A stretch of 64,000 nt of DNA from Dama dama. Its lineage: Eukaryota > Chordata > Mammalia > Artiodactyla > Cervidae. Below are positions 49,901-61,900 of this stretch, one piece after another. Positions within the stretch are counted from its first letter, which is position 1; every line of letters begins with the position of its first letter. The DNA is taken from assembly GCF_033118175.1 (NCBI RefSeq), contig NC_083698.1:46231501-46295500 (forward strand), written 5' to 3'. The notes beneath the pieces were generated by a model. That model was given only the letters and a program-made list of their open reading frames with translations. It searched no databases and was not told where the DNA came from. A program made the translations under genes and the position numbers.

Positions 49901-52900
49901 GTATTTAATTACTGAAATGTATACTAAGTTCTGGGGTTAAAAGTCTAAGTGTCTGGACTAAAATCCAGGAACTAATGACCAACTAAACTGGCAAGTCTTC
50001 GCTTGTTGTTTGACTTTTCCTGGATTTTTCATGTTGGAGCCTCAGTTTCAGAATCTATGCAATGGGGGGTAATCATTGCATCCACCTCACAGGGACACCA
50101 TATAGATTAAATAAGCAAATGTTTGTAAAATTCTGGCACATATATGTTGACTGTTGATTGTTCCAGTCATTAAGTTCTCAAGGTAAGAATAATGCCTTAG
50201 TACCTATGACACATACATTGTACCTGACACATAAGAAACATATATTTGCTGAATGAATGGATGGAATCATGAGTGTCAGTGGATACTATCAACTGTTTTC
50301 AGCACATCTATAGATGCTCAACATTGGCAACCTGTGCTTTCTCTCATCCCCATCTGGCTCCTAATGATTCATGAAAAAGTAATTCTGATGACAAACTATT
50401 CTCTAGCCTGGTTATCCTCTCAGTTAACAGAAGAATTGTCTAGCAACTGAATCTGCTCATAGATACAAAATATATAGCATTTCCTGCCAAATAAGTAATT
50501 TTCCCTTATAAATTAAGTACATGTAGTGGGCCCCCCTGCAGATTTCAAAATTAGTCTTGGTCCCCATAGTTGAGGGCTAATTATTCCCTATCCTTGGTGA
50601 GTAGGTGGCCACCCTCCTGGCATGAGTTGGGCAGCTGGCTTTGGTCCCTGTTCCCAAATCTCCATCTCTTTCTCCAATCCACAGAGCCCGACATCCACAG
50701 TGAAATGCAAGCAGCTCATGATAGACAATAAATATTGGTTAAGTAATTCCACAGAACTAAAGGAAGGAAAGAAAGGAGGGAAGGATGAAGGAAGGATACC
50801 GGATTCTCTACTTAGATAGGAGAGGGGGGAAATCTCACTAAGATACTGGGAACCTGGATGTGTGGTGTTGCAAGATACAGATTACCTAGAAGTGGGGATC
50901 TGGATGGACAGAACAGACTTTTCAGTATATCATATACATAATATGGCCTCAGGCGAGCCTAGCTATCCTCTGATCAATTTGCCAGATGGAGTGGATGAGT
51001 GTGGCTATTGCATTTCCTTACATTTTTGGATTTTTATTTGTATTGGCTTTATGTGTCTCCTTGAATGCAAACATCTTGCATTAGGCAGTACCAGGGCCCA
51101 ATGCAACCTTCTCTACTGCTTCCTCTCTGCTCGTTTGGCTTCTGGCTCCCTCTCTCCTCTCCTTCGTTTTAGAGTTTCTAGGCTTCACCTTGGCCAGGCC
51201 CCAGCTGTCTCAGCAGAGAATCCATTGGTCATCTAATCACACCACAGCATAGTCCCCACGCCCTCAGCTTCTGTCCTAGCTATTTGTGAATCCTGGGAGA
51301 GCTTCTCTGCCAGTGAAGGTAAAGCTTCTGAAGCTTCCGTTACTCCTGCTACTGGCCCCGTCACACGGGCTGCTGTAGGAGGATGCTGGTGACGTGGTCC
51401 TACCTCTCAACAGGCTCATGTGGTGCTTTTTAATCTGCAGGACTGGTGAATTTATTTTCTCAGAGATTATCATGGCAACCGTGCCTGCAAAGTGTTATTA
51501 GAGTCGTTAGCAGGTTGCCGATTCCATAATGCAGAAGAATCAATTATGTGCTATGAGAAGTTATTTCCCAAGAATGCTTCAAGGATCTGTTGTCCAGGAA
51601 CAAGGATGGGCTGGGTTTCCTGGAATGACAGACTGGAAGATTGACCTCTTAAATTGACACCAGAAAAATAGAGGTCTGTCATGTATCCAAGTGCAATCAA
51701 GCCAAACTGGCTGTACTCTAGCAGACCTCGCCCCCACATTTTCTTTTAGTTTCTCTGTCATAGCTACTAAATGTACTTAGTAGAGTAAATAATTCTTGTT
51801 TCTCTCAACAGGGCTGAGCAGGAGGAGGGAGGTGGGGAGGGTTGTGTGCCCGTGAACAGGCTCTTGCACACATGCGTGCAGCAAGCACACATTCAGAGTG
51901 GGAAGCACAGGCCCTGATGATGAGAGATGTGTGTGTCTTTCAGGTTGCCGGCATCATCTCGGCTGGGGTCGTGATGATCGCCATCGTCGCCCTGGGGAAG
52001 CTGCTGGAACCCCTGCAGAAGGTATAATCTTGCTTCTTGTCACACCGATTGCTTACTTTCCCTTCACTGCTCTGCTACCCAGGAAATAGCAGGGCATTTA
52101 AAAGTCATCACATGGCAAACCATTCCCCTGAATAACCCGGACTTCTCTATCTCTCCTGGCAGTCAGTCTTGGCAGCTGTTGTAATTGCCAACCTGAAGGG
52201 GATGTTTATGCAGGTGTGTGACGTTCCTCGTCTGTGGAGGCAGAATAAGACTGATGCTGTAAGTTGCTTGCCATCTTTTTTTTTTTTTTTTCCTGAAATA
52301 GGAATTACTTATGTGCTTCTTGCCATATTATTATGTCCCCTTATCTCCTGAGTCTTACTTGCATTTTGGAAAGCAGAGCAGAAGTTAGAATTTTGTGGAT
52401 AAGCCAAAACTGTGAAGTCTTCCACATGAGCTACAATTTGTGAAGGTCCTAAATCTCTGGGAAGATCCATTTTGTACAAGAATCCTGTATGAGCGCCTTC
52501 ATATACCACTGGTCTTCTAAAGCCAAAGAACAAATTTTAAAAAAACAAAACCCTCTAATCTAGAAGGACAAATAAAACAAAACACAAAGCAGAAACAAAA
52601 TGCAAAACCCCACGTCGATTATAATTTTGATTAAAGTAGTCTTTACAACTCTTCTGAGGGACTGTAAAAACAAAGAAGAAGAAGAAGAAGAAGCTAAACC
52701 CTTCAGAGTTCTGCTGTAACTTAAACCAGAACAGATAAAAAGAATGGGAAAAAATTCCCTATATATCTGCATGGAAAGATCTCCAAGACAAACTGTTAAG
52801 TAAAAAGAGACTGGTGCAAAAGGGAAGAGTGTGTATAACACACTAAAAGAAGGGAAAATAATCTATGTTTTGCAGTGGTATTTGCCAAAAAAAAAAAAAA

Positions 52901-55900
52901 ATTGCTGGTGAAAAATGTGCACCTGTGTACACACACACACAGAAATAAAGGAGGATGTAAGAGAGAAAAGAGGGTGGGAATGAATGGAGAAAGGAGAAGG
53001 TTGCAACCAAGATTTTTCACTGCACACTTTTTTGGTCACACCATGTTGCTTGCCAGATCTTAGTTCCCCGACCGGAATTCAAACCTGAAAGCCCCGCAGT
53101 GGGTGTGCGGAGTCTTAACCACTGGACCTCCAGGGAAGTGCCTCTGCATACCTTTTTAATACCAATTTTATTTTAAACTATGTTAATACATATCAGGGCT
53201 TCCCTGGTGGCTCAGTGGTAAAGAATATGCCTGCCAATGCAGGAAACGAGGGTTTGATCCCTGGGTGGTGAAGATCCCCTGGAGGAGGAAATGGCAGCCC
53301 AGTCTAGTATTCATTCCTGGGGAATTCCATGGACAGAGGAACCTGGCGGGCTACAGTCTGTGGGGTCGCAAAGAGTTGGACATGACTCAGTGACTAAACA
53401 ATAATATATCACCTATTCAAAAATTAAATCTAAAAATATTTTAATGGGACAGTTGGCCTGTATTGGGAAGGCCAATTTCCACTTAAAATATGTAAAGACA
53501 TCAGAATATTTTACAAAGCTGTAATTTGTTCATGGACAATTATCTTATTATTTTTACAGGTAGTCACTCACCTCATGGTACCCGGTAAATTAGCATTTTT
53601 CATTTCATGTTTTCCTAGGTTATCTGGGTATTTACGTGCATAGCATCCATCATTCTGGGACTGGACCTCGGTTTACTAGCCGGCCTTGTGTTTGGATTTC
53701 TCACTGTGGTCCTGAGAGTTCAATTGTGAGTAACATAAGATCCAAGTTATCTATAAACAGGACAACACACCCTGAAATTTCTTATACAATTTTGATAAGT
53801 ATAATAAAACTACTCCCTTTCACAGTAGTTACTATTTATTAGTGCTTCTACAAATTAAACATTATCATAATTAGTCATCAAAAAAATCCTGTGAATATGT
53901 TTTATTATTCTCATTTGATAGGTAAGATAATTGAAACTCAGTAGGTTAAGAACCTTACCTAAGATTACACAGCTAGTATGTTGCAGAGCCAGCATTTCAA
54001 CCCAGATGTATCCCACCCCAAAATCTATGTACTTACTCACAGGCTCTACTGCCATGTTCACCTCCAAGTCATGGTAAGACTAAAAGATACATGATCAGCA
54101 AAAGACTGAGGTTGCTGTGTAGTTTCTTTTTAAAATGAGATGAAGTCTAAGAGACATTAAGGACCCAAGTCTTGGGCCCAGATAGCTGCTAAATATATTA
54201 TGGCTCATTTTCTTCTGAAGCTAGTAACCCAGAAGTTATGTAATAACCCAGAATAGGAAGCTTTAAGACAGTTGATTGTAGCCAAAATTCATTCAAATCT
54301 GCCAAATAAGGTATGTACCTAACAAGCCATACCAATAATGTAAAATGATACAATCAGGTCATCTAGAGAGTGAAAGCAGCAGAGACACAGTTCAAAGTAA
54401 TGGAAAACAATCTGTGAGGCAGCTTGGAGGTGTGTTTGTTTTGTTCGGACTCCTGAGAGGCCTTCGGTAGGTACCTTTCTATGTCTCTGGCATTTTCTGA
54501 ACAGAGAGTCAAAGAGAGCTTCTCTCGAAGCCTCTGCTATCTTCCCAGACTTCTGGCTCCTTCTTGGCCTGCACTTGGGCCATGAAGGAATGAAAAACCT
54601 GGGTAAACCTAACACACACAGATGTCTACAGCTCAGCCTAGGTCCACCTTTTCCATTCCACCAAGCAATTCTCCTTCCCTTCCCTGGCATGCTGGAGCCT
54701 ACCCAAAGGCTTGTGTTTACCATTCCAGCACCCTTAAGTGGTTGCCCAGGGACCTGAAAGACTTCTCAAACTCCCAAAACACCCAGTTTTCTTCTGGGAA
54801 ACACCCCAGAAACTTTCCTTGGAAGATGATGTCTTCTGTGCTCTGGTTGCCTCTGTATTTACTGTGACTTGTGTGTGATTGAGGGGGAGAAGGGTTTTTA
54901 GAGAAAGACTACACAGTTTCTGAGCTTTAAGTTAAAAATCAGCATGGCACAGTAAGCCAAGGAGAAATGGGTGAAACCCTTTACCTGCAGATTTGGTAAT
55001 GAGGCTTTGAGCCAACCAAAAGCAGTATCCTCCCCAGGATTTAATTTCCAATAATTATAAGCCTGGTCCAGAGAGCACGTTGCTGAGAGCACCCCAAACA
55101 GACATTCTTTCTTCAGGCATAGTATTTAGCATATGTTCCTAGTCACAGTTGAGGAATCCTGGCATTTATGTGATTGCATCAGGAACAGGAAATCAACAAT
55201 CTGGTCCTCCCAGGCTCCTATTTCTATGAAATGAGACTAATTGGATCACTGCAGACTTTCCATACTTCAGAAAGTTGCTATAACTCACAAGGTAGTTCTA
55301 GGCATTGTGCCAGGCCATGAAGACCCACAGGTTAAAGATAGAGGCTGTGCTTCTCTTCCCTCCAGAGCCTTTTTGAACTTCTCTAAACCTCAGTTTACTC
55401 ACCCTTAAAAATGAAGATAATACTGTTGATCATTCAGGGCTCAAATAAGATGTAACATGTGTGAAAGCTCTTTGCTTATCCTATAAAGTGCTACACATAT
55501 GAAAGTACGATGCTCATTACTTCTTGCAGGCATTGGAAAAGAGGCACACTTCCTTTTTAACCCCCAGGCTTGCACAAATACCAGCTGTTCACTTCAGGGT
55601 TAGCTACCAGAAAATGTCATCTGCAATAAAGACAGAGTCCCAAGACATCCAAATTATGGGCTCTTTAGAATCTGTCATTTCTTCTAACGTTTTATTCCAA
55701 AATATGCCTGTTCCAAAAAATCCTGACCTCAATTTTTCTTCTTTTAGTCCGTCTTGGAACAGTCTTGGAAGTATCCCTAGCACAGACATCTACAAAAGCA
55801 CCAAGAATTACAAAAATGTAAGTGCCCTTGGGAGACACTGGCTGGACTTGGGTTTGCTAAGCTGGATTTTCAGAGGTTGCATATTTCTCTTCTAGTGTGT

Positions 55901-58900
55901 TAGGGATAAGGTAGCCCAAAAGGGAGGCTACTTCTGTTGGGAAAGCCCATAAGTATACTGGGCGTGTTAGGAAAACTTCTGTTCCAGTATGCCCTCTGAT
56001 ATCCTGTGTGTCCTTGGTTGCTCAGCTGTGTCCAACCCTTTGTGACACCATGGACTGTAGCCTGCTAGACTCCTCTGTCCATGGGGATTCTCCAGGTAAG
56101 AACACTGGAGTGGGTTGCCATGCCCTCCTCCAGGGGATCTTCCCAACCCAGGGGCTGAACCCAGGTCTCCCTCTTTGCAGGCAGATTCCTTAGTGTCTGA
56201 GCCACCAGGGAAGTCCTCTGAGCCTCCAGGGAAGCTCTCTGATGTGAATTTTGTTTATGCTAGTTAAGATGTCATTTTAGTGTCAAACCACTGTAAGAGG
56301 TATTTTTTTTAAAAACAGGCAATTCAATTATTCCCAAAAGTTGAATCAAAATTCTATTTCTCTGAGTGAATGGGGTCAAAAGACACAAAGTTCCAGGTAT
56401 AAAATAAGCCATGGGGATGTAATATACAGTATGGCAACCAAAGTTAATAATACTATATAGCATGTCTCAAAGTGGCTAAGAGAGTAGATCTTAAAAAGTC
56501 CTTATCACACAAAAAATTTTGTAACTACATATTGTGACAGATGTTAACTAGACTTATAGTGGTGGTCATTTTGCAATATATACAAATATCAGGTTGTACA
56601 TATTATGTACAATGTGAACATATGAAACTAATATGTCAGTTATAACTTTAAAAAGACAGAGCCTCAGAGACTTCTAGGACAAAATAAAATATATCAACAT
56701 ATGAGTAACAGCAGTCCCAAAAAAGGAGAAGAGAAAAAAACACACAAAATATTTGAATAAGTATCAAAATGTTCCCAAATTAGAAGAAAAATATGTACAA
56801 ATCCAGAATGCCCACTGAACCCAGTTAATGTACACATAAAAATCCATACCTAGAAACATTACAGTGATAGGGCTGAAAGCCATGACATAAAAAAATTTTT
56901 TTAAGCAGCAAGAAGAAAAAGATTTCTATTTCTCTATGTTATCATTATCCTCTATGAAATTGTCTGAAATCCCTGTGAAACCATGTTCTCTGTCACAAAG
57001 AACCTTATTTGACATCTTTATTCTTGGCATTGGAAGAAATAATACATAATATAGAAAATTAAAAATGAAGAAAATGAACATTTCATTGATGGGCTTATAT
57101 TCCCTGCAAAAAAAAAAAAAGATTGCTTAGTGACCAGAGGGAACAAAGGTGAAAAAGCAGAGAAAGAAAATTCAAAGGGGTAGTCCAAGATGGATTCCGG
57201 AGCAGGAAGATTCTTAACTCCCCTCCCACTAAGGACACACCCAACCTACAGCTACTTACTAGCAACAAGGAAAAGTATAAAAGTAAAAAACTCACTGGTA
57301 AAGGCAAATATAGTAAAGGTAGATTAACCAGATATATATTTAGAAACAAAAGCCCAACAAATAACTGTAAAATTTCTATGGACTCACAAAAGACCCTGAG
57401 TAGCCAAAGCAGTCTCAACAAAGAACTAAGCAACAGACATAATACTCCCTGATTTCAAGCTCTGCTATAAAGCTATTGTCATATACTCTGGTTTCATTCA
57501 GATCATATAAATATTTCACCTTTCTACTCCAAAGTTATTATAATCAAAACAGTATGCTGTTAGCATCAAAATACCTATAGGTCAATGGAATATAATAAAT
57601 AGAGAGCCCAGAAATAAATTCACATATGCATAGACAGCTTATAATAAGAATATACAGTGGAAAAAAGATAGTCTCTTCAATCAGTGATGTTCAGTCCAGT
57701 CAGTTCAGTTGCTCAGTCATGTCTGACTCTGCGACCCCATGGACTGCAGCTCACCAGGCCTCCCTGTCCATCACCAACTCCCGGAGTTTACTCAAACTCA
57801 TGTCTATTGAGTCGGTGATGCCATCCAATTATCTCATCCTCTGTTGTCCCCTTCTCCTCCTGCCTTCAATCTTTCCCAGCATCACGGTCTTTTCAAATGA
57901 GTCAGCTCTTCTCATCAGGTGGCCAAATTATTGGAGTTTCAGCTTCAACATCAGTCCTTCCAATGAATATTCAGGACTGATTTCTTTAGGATGGACTGGT
58001 TGGATCTCCTTGCAGGCCAAGGGACCCTCAGGAGTCTGCTCCAACACCACAGTTCAAAAGCATCAATTCTTCAGTGCTCAGCTTTCTTTATAGTCCAACT
58101 CTCACATTCATACATGACTACTGGAAAAACCATAGCTTTGACTAGATGGACTTTTGTTGGAAAAGTAATATCTCTGCTTTTTAATATGTTGTCTAGGTTG
58201 GTCATAACCTTCCTTCCAAGGAGCAAGTGTCTTTTAATTCCATGGCTGCAATCACCATCTGCAGTGATTTTAGAGCCCCCCAAAATAAAGTCTGTCCCTG
58301 TTTCCACTATTTCCCCATCTATTCGCCATGAACTGATGGGACCGGATGCCATGATCTTAGTTTTATGAATGTTGAGCTTTAAGCCAACTTGTTCACTCAA
58401 CTCTTTCACTTTCGTCAAGAGACTTTTTAGTTCCTCTTCACTTTCTGCCATAAGGGTGGTGTCATCTGCATATCTGAGGTTATTGATATTTCTCCCGGCA
58501 ATCTTGATTCCAGCTTGTGCTTCTTCCAGCCCAGCGTTTCTCATGATGTACTCTGCATATAAGTTAAATAAGCGGGGTGACAATATACAGCCTTGATGTA
58601 CTCCTTTCCCTATTTGGAACCAGTCTGTTGTTCCATGTCCAGTTCTAACTGTTGCTTCCTGACCTGCATACGGATTTCTCAAGAGGCAGGTTAGGTGGTC
58701 TGATATTCCCATCTCTTTAAGGATTTTCCAAAGTTTGTTGTGGTCCACACAGTCAAAGACTTTGGCATAGTCAATAAAGCAGAAGTTAGTGATGTTAGGG
58801 ATACTGAACAGTCATATGCAAAGGAATGAAACTGGACCACTATCTTGTATAATATACAAAAATGAACTCAAAATGGATTAAAGACTTGAATATAAGACCT

Positions 58901-61900
58901 GAAACCATAAAACTAGAAGAAAACTACATCAGTCTTGGTGTTAAATTTTTGGATCTGAATCCAAAAGCAAAGGCAGCAAAAGTGGGACTACATCATACTA
59001 AATAGCTTTTCTGTGCAAGGGAAACTATCAACAAAATGAAAAGGCAACAAACTGAATAGAAGGAAATAACTGAAAATATGTATATTATAATGGGTTAATA
59101 TCCAAAATATATGAAGAACTCAAACAACTCAATAGCAGAAAACCCCAGACAGTTCAATTAAAAATAGGCAGAGGCTCTAATAAGACATTTTCCCAAAGAA
59201 GGTATACTGATGGCCAACAGGCACATGAAAAAATGTTCAGTGTCACTAATTATCAGAGAAATGCAAATCAAAGCCACAATGAGATTTTCCTTCACACCTG
59301 TCAGATGGCTATTAACAAAAAATAAGAAATAAGAAGTGTTGGAAAGAGTATGGAGAAAACTGAACCCTCACACACTGTTGGTGGGAATGTAAATTAGTGT
59401 AGGCATTAGGGAAAACAATATGGAGATTCCTCAAAACATTAAAAATGGAATTATCACCTATTCCACCAGAGGAAAATGAAAACACTAAGTCAGAAAGATG
59501 TATGCACTCCTATGATCACTGCAGCATTATTTACAATAGCCAAGATATGAAAAGAACTTAAGTGTCCACTGATAGATGAATGGATAAAGAAATGAGAATG
59601 CATATGCTCCTGGGCACACACACACATGAATACTAATCAGCGATAAAAAAGAAAATCTTACCATTTGTAACCACATGGATAGATCTTAAGGTTATTATGA
59701 AAAGTGAAATAAGACAGAGAAAGACAAATACCATTAGAGGTGTAGATTCTAAAAAACAACACAAATGAATAAAAACAAAATGAAACAAAAATCACAGATA
59801 CAAAGGACATATTGGTGATTACCAGAGGGGAAGGGGGTTGGAGGTTTGGTGAAATGGATGAAGGGGGTGAAGAGGGTATTTATTGTGGTGATCATTTTTG
59901 TGGTGTGTATGAATATTGAATTATTATGTTGCATATACAGAACTAATATAGTGTTACATACCAGTTTTATCTCAATTAAAAGAATTCCTCATGGTGGAAA
60001 GTAGATCTGCCATGAAAGAAAATAAAGAAACAAACAACAAAATAATGAAAACATGGATTTTAGCAACAAAGTTTCTAAAAGCAAAGAAAAAAATTTTTTT
60101 AGATATTAGATACTGACTCTAAAATTCAAGTAGCTGCTACTTCATTTATTTTCACAATCTTTGGCAGTTGTGTTGAGCCAGGTGCTGTCAAGAGCTAGAC
60201 ATGATTCTCCGATGCTCTGAGGCAGGGAACCCTTGGTGAGTTGGCGGTTCTGAGTTCTAGGCTCTAACTTGTGGAGACCTTGCCCAAGTCAGTCAGCCTT
60301 GTGGGGCCTCAGTTTCCTCATCTGAAGGGGCTGGATGAAAACTGCTATGATTCCTAAAGGGTAGAAAGGTCCATGATTCTGTGAGGTTCATTTTTCGTCT
60401 GGCAAGCCAATGACATAATAGACTTCAGTTTCTGCAAGTCCCTTAGATTTTTCTCCTTTTCTTCCCCTCACTATTTTAAAATAGTTGGAGAGATGGGGAG
60501 AGGGCCAGTCATATGAACTTGAGGCAATTCACATGAGGATTTGGAGCCTGTTTCTTTTTTTTTTTAACTTTTTATTTTGTACTGGGACATAGCCGCTTGA
60601 CAAACAATGTGATAGTTTCAGGTGAACAGCAGAGAGACTCAGCCACACACATACACGTATATATTCTCCTCCAAACACCTCTCCTATCCAGGCTGCCATG
60701 TAACGTTGAGCAGAGGTCCATGGGCTATGGAATTCCGGTTATCCATTTAAAATATAGCAGTGTGTACATGCCCATCCCAAACTCCCTAACTATCCCTGCC
60801 CCCCTCCATTCTTCCCCCACACCAACAACCATAAGCTCATTCTCAAAGTCTGTGAGTCTGTTTCTGTTTTGTAAGTTCATTTGTATCACTTCTGTTTAGA
60901 TTCCACATATAAGGGATGTCATAGGATATTTCTCCTTCTCTGACCTGACTGACTTCACTCAATGTAACACTCTTTAAGTCCATCCATGTTGCTACAAATG
61001 GCATTATCTCAATCTTTTTTATGCCTGAGTAATATTTCATTGTATACATGTGCTACATCTTCTTTGTCGACGGACATTCTCTGTCGATGGACATTTAGGT
61101 TGCCTCCATGTCTTGACTGTTGTAAACAGCGCTGCAATGAATATTGGGGTGCATGTCCCTTTTTGGATCATGTTTTTCTCTGGATCTGTGCCCAGGAGTG
61201 GGATTACAGGGACATACAATATCTGTGTTTTGGAGTCTCAGTTTCTTCATCTAGAAATTAGAGGGCTGAATAATTGCTTTCTAAGACCGTTTCTATTCTG
61301 ACCTTCTCTGGAACTGTGTGGAAGTTCAGGAATTTGTGTAACTCTGTCTCCCAACTGCGATCTAGGCCCTATTCAAGGAAAGTTGAGTGCCACTGCCTAG
61401 CTCCTTGGAGCAATTCTAACTCAGCTCCCAGCTGAATAGCCAAAAGCTTAATTGAGTATTTAAATGATTTAAACTCAGACAATTTTTTTTAAAATGCTAG
61501 ATTGAAGAACTTGAAGGTGTGAAGATTCTGAGATTTTCTAGTCCTATTTTTTACGGCAACGTCGATGGTTTAAAAAAATGTATCAAGTCCACAGTAAGTA
61601 TTTTATCCCTAGAAATTTCGTTTCTAATAACCTTTGAGACTTCATTCATTTTACAGGTATTTATTTGGCCCTATGCCCCGTTTCCTTTGTACACTCTTGC
61701 CCTCAAATAACTTTTAATCTATTAATATTTGGGAACAGGAAAAAAACAATAATAATATATATGTTAAAATTCAGGTAGCAATAATTGTGCTGGACAAAAC
61801 CACAAGAGATATCTCCAGGCAGAATCTGAGTAAGTTCCAAATAAGAAGTGTAGACAGTAAGTGTTAAGATTTCACTGAAGGGAGCAATCCATGTCAGGTG

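Larger units (their letters stand above)
48300..51943 (+). other. SLC26A4 intron 10
   Basis: gtatgg to gtctttcag, 3.6 kb. No young transposon was recognised; only MIR and L2 remnants near 50 kb. The open frames at 50862-51236 and 51551-51761 have no homology I recognise. Confidence 0.75.
52259..53618 (+). other. SLC26A4 intron 12
   Basis: gtaagt to tttcctag, 1.36 kb. Contains a T18 run at 52276-52291, (GAA)n at 52676-52693, A14 at 52887-52901, (CA)n at 52930-52941 and two SINEs. Confidence 0.8.
53726..55747 (+). other. SLC26A4 intron 13
   Basis: gtgagt to cttcttttag, 2.0 kb. Two MIR copies are the only repeats recognised. Confidence 0.75.
55818..61500 (+). other. SLC26A4 intron 14 (5.7 kb)
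   Basis: gtaagt to aaatgctag. More than half is LINE sequence: three separate L1 pieces and one BovB, plus a Bov-tA and a MIR. Confidence 0.85.
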
